Assembly (NCBI GenBank): GCA_937995745.1
Contig: CALKIU010000115.1
Span: 1 to 64,000 of the forward strand
DNA from: an uncultured Bacillaceae bacterium
GTDB taxonomy: Bacteria > Bacillota > Bacilli > Bacillales > Cytobacillaceae
Direction: 5' to 3'
Length of the DNA: 64,000 nucleotides
Shown: in pieces, positions 1 through 8,405 of the stretch
How positions within the stretch are numbered: the stretch's first letter is position 1
Layout of the letters: each line of letters begins with the position of its first letter
Position numbers and translations under genes: made by a program
The notes under the pieces: model-generated
The model's input: the letters and a program-made list of their open reading frames with translations, nothing else
Databases searched by the model: none
Told to the model about the DNA's origin: nothing

Positions 1-348
1 CGGAGGAAGAACTTATGGGGAAACGTAAGTCTTCTCCGCGGTTGGCAACAACATCTTTAGTGATGTTGTCATTTTCATTATTTCCAGTTGGGGTTTCATT
101 ATGCATTTAAATGTTTTTAAAAAATTTCCCGTTTGCATGGCTGTATGTTTAACATTCCATGCTTTTATGTCGGGCGGCACGTTTTTCCGAAACGTTTTGC
201 AAAGAATCACCATGATTGCTTTTTCATGGTAAAACAGTAACTTTTTGAAAAATCTAAATTTTTTTACTATTTTTCTATTGGCTGAGCATGTCTTCTTGTG
301 ATAGGATAATGGAGAAAGTTTACAAATTTGCCGTTAGTGGTGATGCAC
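1..348. other. Upstream region before rsmD
   Basis: The only plausible coding sequence here is a 31-codon ORF at 15-110. The rest is AT-rich, with several T runs around 260-275. A GGAGAAAG sequence at 311-318 could serve an upstream TTG start of rsmD at 328. In B. subtilis ylbG lies just upstream of rsmD, but I see no ylbG homologue here. No convincing promoter or terminator was found. Confidence 0.4.
15..110 (+). CDS. Possible 31-aa small hydrophobic peptide
   Basis: An ATG follows a good ribosome binding site (GGAGGA, 8 nt upstream). The 31-residue product starts with a basic segment (MGKRKSSPR) followed by a hydrophobic stretch of about 20 residues, the pattern of a small membrane peptide or signal-like sequence. 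I do not recognise a family. The window edge prevents judging whether a promoter lies upstream. It may be a chance ORF. Confidence 0.25.
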   Translation: MGKRKSSPRLATTSLVMLSFSLFPVGVSLCI

Positions 349-900
349 TTGCGTGTGATATCAGGAAGTTTCAAAGGGCAAAGCTTAAAGGCGGTTCCCG
401 GAACCGATACCAGACCGACAACGGATAAAGTGAAGGAAGCGATTTTTAATATTATCGGCCCGTATTTTGAAGGCGGCACATGCCTGGACTTGTTCGCCGG
501 CAGCGGAGGGCTGGGAATTGAAGCTTTGAGCAGGGGAATGGATAAAGCAATATTTGTTGACCGGGACGGGAAAGCGGTAAAAACTGTCCGTGAGAATGTC
601 ACCCGCTGCTCGGCAGAGAAACGGTGTGAAATATACAGGAACGATGCGTTCCGGGCTTTAAAGGCTTTAAAAAAAAGAGGAATGGTTTTTGATTGCATAT
701 TTCTCGATCCTCCCTATAAACAACAAAATCTCGTTTCCTTATTGGAAATGATCTCTGAATGGAGTTTGTTGGCCGAAGACGGGGTCATTGTTTGCGAACA
801 CAGCGCGGACGTATCCCTTCCCGGGAAAGTGGGCGGTTTAAACTGCATCAAAACGGCTACATACGGAATGATTACCATTTCAATATATAAAAAAGAATGA
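349..900 (+). CDS. rsmD: 16S rRNA (guanine(966)-N2)-methyltransferase RsmD
   Basis: SAM-dependent methyltransferase that modifies G966 (E. coli numbering) of 16S rRNA in the 30S subunit. The 183-aa product shows the SAM-binding motif LDLFAGSGGLG near residues 46-56 and the catalytic DPPY tetrad at about 120-123. The TTG at 349 is chosen because the family begins MRVISG and a GTGGTGAT Shine-Dalgarno-like sequence precedes it. An in-frame TTG at 328 behind GGAGAAAG is the alternative and adds 7 residues. The gene is followed 18 nt later by coaD, the same pair as B. subtilis ylbH-coaD, so co-transcription is likely. Confidence 0.93.
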   Translation: MRVISGSFKGQSLKAVPGTDTRPTTDKVKEAIFNIIGPYFEGGTCLDLFAGSGGLGIEALSRGMDKAIFVDRDGKAVKTVRENVTRCSAEKRCEIYRNDAFRALKALKKRGMVFDCIFLDPPYKQQNLVSLLEMISEWSLLAEDGVIVCEHSADVSLPGKVGGLNCIKTATYGMITISIYKKE

Positions 901-918
901 GAAGCAGGGGGAAAACCA

Positions 919-1413
919 ATGGAAAGAATTGCTGTATGTCCGGGAAGCTTTGATCCGATTACAAACGGACATTTGGACATTATTTCGAGGGGTGCGAAAA
1001 TTTTTGACAAAGTCTATGTGTCCATATTAAACAACCGCAGTAAAAAGCCTCTTTTTACGGTGGAAGAGAGAGTGGAGCTGATAAAAGAGGCGACGAAGGA
1101 TATTCCTAATGTGATAGTGGACTGTTTTGACGGGTTGCTGGTCGATTATGCGGAAAGCATCGGTGCTTGCGCCATTATCCGCGGATTGAGGGCAGTGTCT
1201 GATTTTGAATATGAAATGCAGATGACCTCGATGAACCGCCTGTTGAACGACAAAATTGAGACATTTTTTATGATGACGAAAAATCAATATTCGTTCTTAA
1301 GTTCAAGCATCGTGAAAGAAATTGCCCGGTTTCATGGAGATATTAAACCGTTGGTCCCGCCGGTGGTCGAAGCGGCCTTGCGAGAAAAATTCGGAAACCC
1401 GGGCGTGAAATAG
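919..1413 (+). CDS. coaD: Phosphopantetheine adenylyltransferase
   Basis: Transfers AMP from ATP to 4'-phosphopantetheine, giving dephospho-CoA, the fourth step of CoA synthesis. The 164-aa length is typical of the family. The nucleotidyltransferase signature GSFDPITNGH is at residues 9-18, IRGLR at 87-91, and the C-terminal SSSIVKE loop at about 128-134. The last corresponds to the family's ISSTxVR segment and here carries K in place of R. A purine-rich ribosome site (AGCAGGGGG) precedes the ATG. It is the last gene of the rsmD unit, and a hairpin terminator overlaps its stop codon. CoaBC, another CoA-pathway enzyme, starts at the far end of the window. Confidence 0.97.
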   Translation: MERIAVCPGSFDPITNGHLDIISRGAKIFDKVYVSILNNRSKKPLFTVEERVELIKEATKDIPNVIVDCFDGLLVDYAESIGACAIIRGLRAVSDFEYEMQMTSMNRLLNDKIETFFMMTKNQYSFLSSSIVKEIARFHGDIKPLVPPVVEAALREKFGNPGVK

Positions 1414-1440
1414 AGCGCCTGTTACGGTGCTCTTTTTATT
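1413..1440 (+). terminator. Rho-independent terminator of rsmD-coaD
   Basis: A 7-bp stem GAGCGCC/GGTGCTC with one G-U pair and a 6-nt loop (1413-1432) is followed by TTTTTATT. It overlaps the coaD stop and the stop of convergent ylbJ. Confidence 0.75.
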
Positions 1441-2641
1441 GGAGAATTTTCATTCTTTTTGATGCAAGGATAATATAAAAAATTAACACGGCAATCGTAA
1501 TAACAGGCCCTATTTCTTTTAATACCGATAGGACGGCCAGTGCCCGGGGAGGATCTTCAACATTTTGCACCGTGAAGAATGCGGGTTGTTCGCCGCTTTG
1601 AATGACACGGCCCAGCGGTTTCCAAAAAACAACGACATACAATCCGGATATAAAAGCGTGCAGCACTCTGGAAACAAAAAAAGGTTTGTACCGGATATCC
1701 GTTTGGGCCAATATGCTCGCCACTTGAGCATGAACACTTAAACCGCTGAATGCAAGAATCATGCTGGCAATGATTGTCTGATGCATCAGGGATGCATCTT
1801 TTGCTTCGCTTGCCAATTTGGTTCCCAGCGTGATTTCAAACAGGCCCGAGATGAGCGGCAGGCTTAAACTTTCCGGCAATTGAAGTAGAGTCAATGCCGC
1901 CTTCATACTTTCGCTAAGGAGAGCGGTAATATTTAAATGATAAAGCAATTTGTTTAGAACGGAAAAAAGGATGATAAATCCTCCGACCATTAATAACGTA
2001 TGTACTGAGGACATGATGGCATCGCCCATCATTTTTCCGAGAGGTCTTTTGTCCCGCATCCTCGTCATATGCATTTCCCGGAAAGCGGTCCGCAAAGAAA
2101 ACTTTTTGTTATCGCCGGGTTTCGGCTCATCTCTTCCGTAAAATCTCATAATGATGCCGACGGTAAAATTGCCGAGGTAATGGGACAGGGCAAGAATAAT
2201 TCCCAGCTTTTCATTGACGAAAAAACCTACCGCGACGGCTCCGAAAATGAACAAGGGATTGGAACAATTGGTAAAGGTTATGAGCCTTTCCGCTTCGGTT
2301 CTGGTCAGATTCCCTTCCTGGCGCAGACGGGCGGTTAGCTTTGCTCCGGCCGGAAAGCCGGAAGCCATTCCCATCGCCCAAACGAATCCTCCAGCTCCCG
2401 GAACTCTAAAGAGGGGTCTCATCAAAGGTTCCAGCAGAACGCCGATAAATTTTACGACACCGAAGCCTATTAATATTTCTGAAATGATAAAAAAAGGCAG
2501 AAGGGACGGGAAAACAATTTGCCACCACATGTCAAGGCCCTGTTTAGATCCTTCCACAGCTTCGCGGGGAAAAAAGATTAACGCAGCGGCCGCAATGGTC
2601 ACTGTTCCGGCGAGAAAGACGGTTTTTAATTTCGCTTGCAA
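1436..2641 (-). CDS. ylbJ: Sporulation integral membrane protein YlbJ
   Basis: Polytopic membrane protein of the nucleoside-recognition (Gate) family. In B. subtilis ylbJ is SigE-controlled and needed for spore cortex formation. The 401-aa product has many hydrophobic segments and the conserved stretch MWWQIVFPSLLPFFI near the N terminus. I start it at TTG 2641 because AAGGAGG lies 10 nt upstream and the length then matches B. subtilis (about 408 aa). The open frame runs on to 2962, but that extension crosses the divergent ylbK start and reads as random sequence. It is transcribed opposite to its neighbours, so it forms its own unit. Confidence 0.88.
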   Translation of the reverse strand: MQAKLKTVFLAGTVTIAAAALIFFPREAVEGSKQGLDMWWQIVFPSLLPFFIISEILIGFGVVKFIGVLLEPLMRPLFRVPGAGGFVWAMGMASGFPAGAKLTARLRQEGNLTRTEAERLITFTNCSNPLFIFGAVAVGFFVNEKLGIILALSHYLGNFTVGIIMRFYGRDEPKPGDNKKFSLRTAFREMHMTRMRDKRPLGKMMGDAIMSSVHTLLMVGGFIILFSVLNKLLYHLNITALLSESMKAALTLLQLPESLSLPLISGLFEITLGTKLASEAKDASLMHQTIIASMILAFSGLSVHAQVASILAQTDIRYKPFFVSRVLHAFISGLYVVVFWKPLGRVIQSGEQPAFFTVQNVEDPPRALAVLSVLKEIGPVITIAVLIFYIILASKRMKILQ

Positions 2642-2837
2642 AACCCTCGGGCCTCCTTGCAGTCCAACATCATCAAGAGCCACTGTCAACAAATGAGCCG
2701 CTGAATTCGGTTGTTGCGTGTAAACTCTTGTCCTTTTATAAATTAATATACTCATAGAAAATGAAAATAGACCATAAGATGAGTTGAAATGACGGCCGGC
2801 ATTTTTCCCCGTACAGACGGCGGAAAGGAGGAAGAGA

Positions 2838-3629
2838 ATGAGGCGGCCGAAAATAGGGTTGGCATTGGGTTCGGGCGGTGCAAGAGGATTCGCCCATTTA
2901 GGCGTTCTTAAGGTTTTCAAAGATGCGGGCATTCCGGTTGATTTAATAGCGGGAAGCAGCATGGGGGCTCTTGTCGGCTGCTTATATGCGGCGGGACATG
3001 ATCTGCAAAGGCTTTATCAGTTGTCGACGATGTTTAAAAGGAAATACTATTTGGATTTTACCGTTCCTAAAATGGGGTTTATTGCCGGAAACCGCGTAAA
3101 AGATTTGATCCGCATTTTCACTCACGGGAAGAAATTGGAAGATTTACCTATTCCGGTCGGAGTAGTGGCCACCGATTTAATGACCGGAGAAAAAGTGGTT
3201 TTTACAAAAGGGCCCATAGCGGATGCTGTCCGGGCAAGCATTTCAATACCGGGTATTTTTGTCCCGGTCAAATATGATGGGAAACTGCTGGTTGACGGGG
3301 GAGTTGCAGACCGTATTCCTGTATCCGTCGTCAAGGAAATGGGAGCGGACATTGTTGTTGCCGTAGATGTCGCAAATGTGAAAAAAAATCCCGAAATTTC
3401 AACGATCTATGATGTAATCATGCAAAGTATTGATATAATGCAATTGGAACTTGTTGCAAACCGGGCCATTGCTTCTGACGTCATGCTCCGGCCGAAGGTT
3501 GAAATGTTCAGTTCGAAAGCATTTACCAACATAGAGGAAATCATAAAAAAAGGGGAAGAAGAAGCCGCAAGCCAAGTTGATATAATACTTGAAATGATAC
3601 GGAACTGGAAGGAGCCGCGGGATGAATAA
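2838..3629 (+). CDS. ylbK: Patatin-like phospholipase family protein YlbK
   Basis: Predicted serine lipid acyl hydrolase with a patatin Ser-Asp dyad. The 263-aa protein has the oxyanion motif GSGGARG at residues 11-17, the nucleophile elbow GSSMG at 39-43 (Ser41), and the catalytic DGG at 153-155. A strong AAAGGAGG precedes the ATG. Its 3' end overlaps ylbL by 8 nt, so the two are translationally coupled. The family (RssA/YlbK) lacks a firmly assigned substrate. No signal peptide is visible, so it is probably cytoplasmic or peripheral to the membrane. Confidence 0.9.
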   Translation: MRRPKIGLALGSGGARGFAHLGVLKVFKDAGIPVDLIAGSSMGALVGCLYAAGHDLQRLYQLSTMFKRKYYLDFTVPKMGFIAGNRVKDLIRIFTHGKKLEDLPIPVGVVATDLMTGEKVVFTKGPIADAVRASISIPGIFVPVKYDGKLLVDGGVADRIPVSVVKEMGADIVVAVDVANVKKNPEISTIYDVIMQSIDIMQLELVANRAIASDVMLRPKVEMFSSKAFTNIEEIIKKGEEEAASQVDIILEMIRNWKEPRDE

Positions 3630-4656
3630 AAAGACGGTAAGATTCGGAATAACTTTGTTGATAATTGTTGCGATCTTTTTTGGTTTTTTTTATTCCCTGC
3701 CTTATTATATTTCCAAACCGGGCATGGCGAAAGAACTTGACACGATTGTCGATGTCGATGGCGGGTATGAGGGGGACGGAAGTTTCATGCTGACGACGGT
3801 CCGCATGGGGAAAGCCAATCTGGTGTCATACATCAGGGCCTTGTTCAGCGATTACCAGGAGATTTATCCGCTTGAGGCGATCAGGGATGAAACGGAAACG
3901 GACGAAGAGTATAATGTGAGACAGATGTATTTGATGTCCAGTTCTAAAATAACGGCGATCGAAGTGGCGTGCAAAAAGGCGGGAATTCCTGTCGAGTATA
4001 AATTTCACGGAGTATATGTCTTAAATGTGGTCGAGGATATGCCCGCAGATGGAAAACTCCGGCCCGGAGACAGAATTTTTGAAGTGGACGGCAAAAAAAT
4101 TAAATCGTCGGAACAATTCATCAATTACATTGCCGGAAAAAAAGCAGGGGATGTAGTCACATTAACTTTTAAACGGGAAGGGAAGGTCAAAAAGGAATCC
4201 CTGGAATTGCGGCCTTTTCCGGATGAAGAAAACAAAGTTGGCATAGGGATCGGCCTGGTGGATGATAAGGAGGCCGTAACGGTGCCGGAAATTGAAATTC
4301 GCACCGACAATATTGGCGGACCATCGGCAGGATTAATGTTCGCCCTTGAGATTTATGATCAATTGACAAAAGAAGATTTGACGCGCGGTTACAGGATTGC
4401 CGGAACCGGGACTTTAGCCCCTGACGGCAAAGTGGGCCGGATCGGCGGAATCGAGCAAAAAGTCATTGCCGCCCACAAATCAGGAGCGGAAATATTTTTC
4501 GCACCGAAAGAAGATGGGGAACAAGGAATCGGTGAATTAAACTATGAGGCCGCATTAAGAACGGCAAAAGATATTGGAACGGATATGAAAATTGTTCCTG
4601 TGGCCTCCTTTGATGAAGCTGTCCGGTACTTGGAAGAATTGCCTCCAAAAAAATAA
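3622..4656 (+). CDS. ylbL: PDZ and Lon-type serine protease YlbL
   Basis: Membrane-anchored protease with one N-terminal transmembrane segment (about residues 8-30), a PDZ domain (about 118-200) and a C-terminal Lon proteolytic domain without an ATPase. The catalytic Ser235 lies in GGPSAG and Lys280 in GGIEQK, the Ser-Lys dyad of Lon. In B. subtilis YlbL degrades the SOS cell-division inhibitor YneA together with CtpA. The 344-aa length is usual. It overlaps ylbK by 8 nt and ends just before a bidirectional terminator. Confidence 0.93.
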   Translation: MNKKTVRFGITLLIIVAIFFGFFYSLPYYISKPGMAKELDTIVDVDGGYEGDGSFMLTTVRMGKANLVSYIRALFSDYQEIYPLEAIRDETETDEEYNVRQMYLMSSSKITAIEVACKKAGIPVEYKFHGVYVLNVVEDMPADGKLRPGDRIFEVDGKKIKSSEQFINYIAGKKAGDVVTLTFKREGKVKKESLELRPFPDEENKVGIGIGLVDDKEAVTVPEIEIRTDNIGGPSAGLMFALEIYDQLTKEDLTRGYRIAGTGTLAPDGKVGRIGGIEQKVIAAHKSGAEIFFAPKEDGEQGIGELNYEAALRTAKDIGTDMKIVPVASFDEAVRYLEELPPKK

Positions 4657-4660
4657 ACGG

Positions 4661-4696
4661 GGCTGTCTTTGCGGGAAAGCGCGGAAAAAGACAGCC
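4661..4696. terminator. Bidirectional terminator between ylbL and tmcAL
   Basis: Perfect 10-bp arms GGCTGTCTTT/AAAGACAGCC flank a 16-nt loop. On the minus strand the stem is followed by a T-rich run (CCGTTTATTTTTTT). On the plus strand the T-rich stretch (TTTCTCTTTTTCC) is slightly displaced. It therefore probably acts best for the minus-strand gene. Confidence 0.6.
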
Positions 4697-4759
4697 GTTC
4701 ATTTCTCTTTTTCCTAACTGCGGCTTTTTTTGTGGATGGAACAGTTGGACAAACCGAGG

Positions 4760-5980
4760 TCAATTGCTTTTTATGTAAACGGGCGGCCGGGAAAATTCCA
4801 TGTTTATCAATTCTTGAATGAAATCGTTTGCCGCTCCCAATGCATATATTCTTGAAGCCCTGATGTCCAAATCAATGGAACTGTCTTTAAAGGCTGATAA
4901 TTTGGACACTAAAGGGATTTGTAAAGCATTTTTCATTAAATTTAAATATTTTCGGCCCTGTTCATTCATGCCCAATAAGCGCAAATATGAGACTTTTTTC
5001 ATTCTCTTTTGCATTTCCGCTTTTTTCGTGTTTGTCAAAATATGCACGCACATTCGTTGCAATCTCGTCCACGTATAGCGTTTTGTTTTCAACCGGCTGA
5101 TAAAATCCCGGAATGAAGAGGAAGACAGTGCCAGTTTGAGCAGCCTGTTTTCAATTCCTTCTTCGATTTCATAGATTTGCGCCAATTCTTCGGGTGTGAG
5201 ATGCAACAGCCTGAATCTTAAATAGGGCCAGTAGTTTTCCCAACTGTGAAAGGTCCGATATTTGTTTTGATACTCTTTTAGAACTTGAAATGTTGTTTCC
5301 GGGACGTACGGTTTTATTTTTTCAATATGTCCCTCTTTTGAAAACAACATTTTCCGAATGCTTGTGGCGCTGGCAACGGACGGAGAGGAAAATTCAACAT
5401 CGTGATAATCAGCATGTATTCTCTTTATCGTCATCCCGGTCATTGGTGTATTGAGTTTTTTTATGGCACGGAGGTACGCGAGCCCCAAAATGTTGTTCGG
5501 GCGTGACAGATCAAGCAGTTTTTTGTTGCCTTTGAGTTTGCCGTAAGCACGGGCGACAGCAGCAGGGTAACTGATCCCTTCTGTGATGAATTGTTGAATA
5601 TTTCTCTCCAGCTCATCCTCATTCTCCTGCAAAAATTCCAACGTCGTTTCAAACATTTCGATTTGTCCGGATTCGCTGCCGAAACATAAAAATTGGCATC
5701 CCAGTGCAGATAAAACAGAAACAGCGCCGAAAGCAAAGACGTCAGCTTTTTGGGTTGAAAATGGATATGGAAGTTCAATAATGATGTCGGCGCCGGCCTT
5801 CAATGCCATTTCAGCCCGATGCCATTTCGGAAGCATGGCGGGCTCTCCCCTTTGGAGAAAATGTCCGCTCATGACAGCGACGACAACATCCGCCTGCGTC
5901 TTTTTCTTCGTTTGGGCAAGATGGAAGGCATGGCCGTTATGAAAGGGGTTGTATTCCACGACGATTCCCGCAGCTTTCAC
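4760..5980 (-). CDS. tmcAL: tRNA(Met) cytidine acetate ligase TmcAL (YlbM)
   Basis: Forms N4-acetylcytidine at the wobble base of elongator tRNA(Met), using acetate and ATP through acetyl-AMP. The 406-aa protein starts with a nucleotidyltransferase fold, GIVVEYNPFHNGH, whose HNGH signature is at residues 14-17. Conserved blocks SRPNNILG and SATSIR follow. The start is GTG, 8 nt after AAAGGAGAG. It is encoded opposite to ylbN, as in B. subtilis. Confidence 0.93.
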   Translation of the reverse strand: MKAAGIVVEYNPFHNGHAFHLAQTKKKTQADVVVAVMSGHFLQRGEPAMLPKWHRAEMALKAGADIIIELPYPFSTQKADVFAFGAVSVLSALGCQFLCFGSESGQIEMFETTLEFLQENEDELERNIQQFITEGISYPAAVARAYGKLKGNKKLLDLSRPNNILGLAYLRAIKKLNTPMTGMTIKRIHADYHDVEFSSPSVASATSIRKMLFSKEGHIEKIKPYVPETTFQVLKEYQNKYRTFHSWENYWPYLRFRLLHLTPEELAQIYEIEEGIENRLLKLALSSSSFRDFISRLKTKRYTWTRLQRMCVHILTNTKKAEMQKRMKKVSYLRLLGMNEQGRKYLNLMKNALQIPLVSKLSAFKDSSIDLDIRASRIYALGAANDFIQELINMEFSRPPVYIKSN

Positions 5981-6123
5981 GGGCCTTCTCTCCTTTGCTT
6001 TTTAAGACTTAAAGACTGAAAGCATTCTTTTTGGTTTACAATAAGAGTAAGGCAAAACAAATTCCTGTGTTCCGAACATGTGGAAACTGCATATTAATCA
6101 TATTTTACTGTAAAGAAAAAATA

Positions 6124-6152
6124 TTGACAAATAATTGCAGGAAAGCTATAAT
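6124..6152 (+). promoter_or_regulatory. SigA promoter of ylbN-rpmF
   Basis: Perfect consensus: TTGACA at 6124-6129, 17-nt spacer, TATAAT at 6147-6152. Transcription would start near 6159, about 22 nt before the ylbN start codon, which fits strong expression of the downstream L32 gene. Confidence 0.88.
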
Positions 6153-6180
6153 ACAGTTTGTTGCCTTTGGGGTGATAAAA

Positions 6181-6702
6181 GTGAAATGGACGCTCAGTCA
6201 GTTGCGGAAATACCGGGATAAAAGCCTTGCCATCGATGAAATCTACGATGCGGGAGAAATTTTAAAAGCAGACAAAACGATTCGGGACGTTTCACCGATT
6301 CGGGTGACAGGCCGGGCGGAGGTAGCTGCGCGGAGAGTCACTTTTCATTTGAGAATTGAAGGATACTTGATTCTCCCATGTTCCCGGACGCTGGTGGACG
6401 TTAAATACCCAATCGATGTTGAGACGACGGAAATCTTTCTTATTGAAGGCACGGAGTATGATGGAGAAGAAGAAGTCCATCCTGTTCACGGGGAAGTCAT
6501 TGATTTGGGCCCAATCATCAGGGAAATTCTCTTGCTCGAGGTACCCATGCAGGTGTTTTCCGATGAGGCAAATCCGCAAGGAGGCGCTCCCCAATCAGGG
6601 ACAGGTTGGGCGGTAATCTCCGAAGAAAACCAGGAGAAAAAAATAGATCCCCGTTTAGCCCCACTGGCTAAATTGTTGGAAGAAAACAAACCTCAAGAAT
6701 AA
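6181..6702 (+). CDS. ylbN: YceD family (DUF177) protein YlbN
   Basis: 173-aa DUF177 protein. The family is almost always encoded directly before rpmF, and its plant and E. coli members are linked to 23S rRNA accumulation, so a role in 50S assembly is likely but not proven here. The GTG at 6181 follows GGGGTGAT and gives the family-like start MKWTLSQL. The open frame extends to 6031, but that part lies upstream of and across the promoter. The C terminus (about 150-173) is charged and low in complexity. Confidence 0.9.
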   Translation: MKWTLSQLRKYRDKSLAIDEIYDAGEILKADKTIRDVSPIRVTGRAEVAARRVTFHLRIEGYLILPCSRTLVDVKYPIDVETTEIFLIEGTEYDGEEEVHPVHGEVIDLGPIIREILLLEVPMQVFSDEANPQGGAPQSGTGWAVISEENQEKKIDPRLAPLAKLLEENKPQE

Positions 6703-6768
6703 TCGTAAAAGTGCTGAAGCTTAATGCCACGCGGCTTCGCAACCTTTTCTTTTAAGGAGGTGGGAAAG

Positions 6769-6942
6769 ATGGCTGTACCTTTCAGAAAGACTTCTAAAGC
6801 TGCTAAAAGAAAACGCCGCACTCATTATAAACTTGCTGTGCCCGGCATGGTAGAATGCCCGAATTGCGGTGAAATGAAGCTTGCACACCGCGTATGCAAA
6901 GCATGCGGACATTATAAAGGAGAAAATGTCGCCAATAAGTAA
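6769..6942 (+). CDS. rpmF: 50S ribosomal protein L32
   Basis: 57-aa L32. It has the basic N terminus AVPFRKTSKAAKRKRR and a Cys4 zinc ribbon at residues 30, 33, 43 and 46 (CPNC and CKAC), so this is the zinc-containing form. The ATG at 6769 follows AAGGAGGTG; the open frame extends 15 codons further upstream without a better start. It is co-transcribed with ylbN and followed by a terminator. Confidence 0.98.
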   Translation: MAVPFRKTSKAAKRKRRTHYKLAVPGMVECPNCGEMKLAHRVCKACGHYKGENVANK

Positions 6943-6991
6943 CATACCGGACAATCATTTTGTTTCATAAAATGTTTATATCATCCGAACA

Positions 6992-7041
6992 AAGCAAGTG
7001 GAGAAGCGATCAAATGGTTCGATGCCCACTTGCTTTTCTAT
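6992..7041 (+). terminator. Terminator after rpmF
   Basis: Perfect arms AAGCAAGTGG (6992-7001) and CCACTTGCTT (7026-7035) enclose a 24-nt loop and are followed by TTCTATTTT. Confidence 0.8.
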
Positions 7042-7510
7042 TTTGCCTGATTTTTAAACTGCCGGGAGGCGGTCGTTTTCATTTTGCCGGCCGGTTTTGT
7101 ACAAAACCCTTCGCGGTGCCTGATAAAGGTGCCGGTCCGCACGGATGATTCCGCGGAATAGTTCATGCCGGGAGCATAAGACGAGGTTCGGGGGATATTC
7201 CGCCAATCGGCGGGCGGGATTCGGGTTCATCCTTCCAAACGCGGTTTATTGGCTCATCAAAAGGGGGCCTTCCGCCCGATATGGCCTGATTTTCCTGCAG
7301 TGCCTATAAAACTTCTCTGATTTTTGCTGAATAAAGAAATCCTTGTGGAGTGGCGGTGGAAAAAAACCGTCCTTCCTCACAAAATGCAGAAAGTCAACGG
7401 AACATGTATCCCTTTTTATTTTTTTATGATAAAGTTAATTAATATTAAGAAAAATCTTAATAAGAACGCAGTAAAGAATATTTAAAAATATACAAGCGAG
7501 GAGGATGAAA
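7042..7510. other. Non-coding gap between rpmF and crotonase gene
   Basis: About 470 nt with no credible gene on either strand. Positions 7060-7280 are GC-richer, with many CCG/CGG runs and short frames broken by stops, like a decayed gene. From 7410 the sequence turns AT-rich and includes an 8-bp inverted repeat at 7443-7462 shortly before the next start. I recognise no RNA gene or clear promoter. Confidence 0.4.
7443..7462. repeat. Inverted repeat, possible operator
   Basis: Perfect dyad TATTAAGA-AAAA-TCTTAATA, 8-bp arms and 4-nt spacer, 48 nt upstream of the crotonase gene start. No T run follows, so it is not a terminator. It could be a repressor site for the downstream gene, but no regulator is identified. 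Confidence 0.35.
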
Positions 7511-8281
7511 ATGCAAGATTTTTCGATTGAAAAAAGAGATGACGGAATATTGCTTTTCACCATCCGGAGAAAAGAGAAGAGAAATGCCATAAATTATGCG
7601 GTGATGGACGGATTAAAAGAAGCCATTGAAATGGCCGGGCAACCGGACGTAAAAGGACTCGTCGTGACGGGGGAAGGAGAGAAAGCGTTTTGCGCCGGCG
7701 GCGATTTGAGCGTTTTTCAAAATTTGCGCACCGCCGAGCAAGCTTACGGCATGCTTTCAAAAATGGGGAATATCCTTTATGAACTGTTCATGCTGCCGAA
7801 ACCGACAGTTGCGTTAATGAATGGAACGGCTTTGGGCGGGGGATGCGAACTGGCTACGGCTTGTGATTTCCGGGTGGCCCGCACAGGGGTGAAAGCGGGA
7901 TTTGTCCAAGGAACGCTTGCCATCACTTCAGGCTGGGGCGGAGGGACGATGCTTTTGGAAAAATTGCCTTTGGCCAATGCCATGAAAATGTTGTTTGAGG
8001 CGAAAAGATACACAGCTGAAGAACTGAAAGAGCTCGGTTTTGTCCATTACATATATGACGGGGATACAGAGGACGGTCTTTCTACGATCGCCCATATCTT
8101 CCAATTGCGTGCCGGCGTCCTAGAAGCATATAAAGAAATGATGATCCGGAAATGGCGCGACAAAAATTTGAAGGAAAAAATTGACGAAGAAATCCAGAAG
8201 TGTGCGATTCTTTGGGCGGACGACGAACATCACGAACTCGTGGATCAATTTGTCAATAAAAAGGCAAAAACTGAAAAATAA
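7511..8281 (+). CDS. Crotonase-fold protein (enoyl-CoA hydratase/isomerase family)
   Basis: 256-aa crotonase-superfamily protein, acyl-CoA dependent, probably a cytoplasmic trimer or hexamer. The CoA-binding and oxyanion segments are intact: KAFCAGGDLS at about 58-67 and GTALGGGCELATACDFRVA at about 105-123. The two glutamates used by true hydratases appear replaced (Thr135 and Lys159 by my hand alignment), and the loop reads ITSGWGGG. Decarboxylases or isomerases of the fold also lack these glutamates, so hydratase activity is doubtful. The ATG at 7511 is 6 nt after GAGGAGG; an ATG at 7505 abuts the site. B. subtilis has no such gene between rpmF and ylbO. Confidence 0.85.
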   Translation: MQDFSIEKRDDGILLFTIRRKEKRNAINYAVMDGLKEAIEMAGQPDVKGLVVTGEGEKAFCAGGDLSVFQNLRTAEQAYGMLSKMGNILYELFMLPKPTVALMNGTALGGGCELATACDFRVARTGVKAGFVQGTLAITSGWGGGTMLLEKLPLANAMKMLFEAKRYTAEELKELGFVHYIYDGDTEDGLSTIAHIFQLRAGVLEAYKEMMIRKWRDKNLKEKIDEEIQKCAILWADDEHHELVDQFVNKKAKTEK

Positions 8282-8405
8282 AGGACGGCAACCGGACCGG
8301 GCGTAAAAAGAGATACCGGGAAAAAACCTGGAATTCGTGAATCGGTCAGTCTATCTCTTCTAGCAGATGCATATGTATGAATAAAAAAGCCGGGAGGGAT
8401 ATACC

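Noticed and set aside
13..213. 66-aa minus-strand ORF at the left edge
   Set aside because: No ribosome site, low-complexity composition, and antisense to a better-supported small ORF.
2642..2962. N-terminal 107-codon extension of ylbJ
   Set aside because: It overlaps the divergent ylbK start, reads unlike the family, and a good ribosome site precedes TTG 2641.
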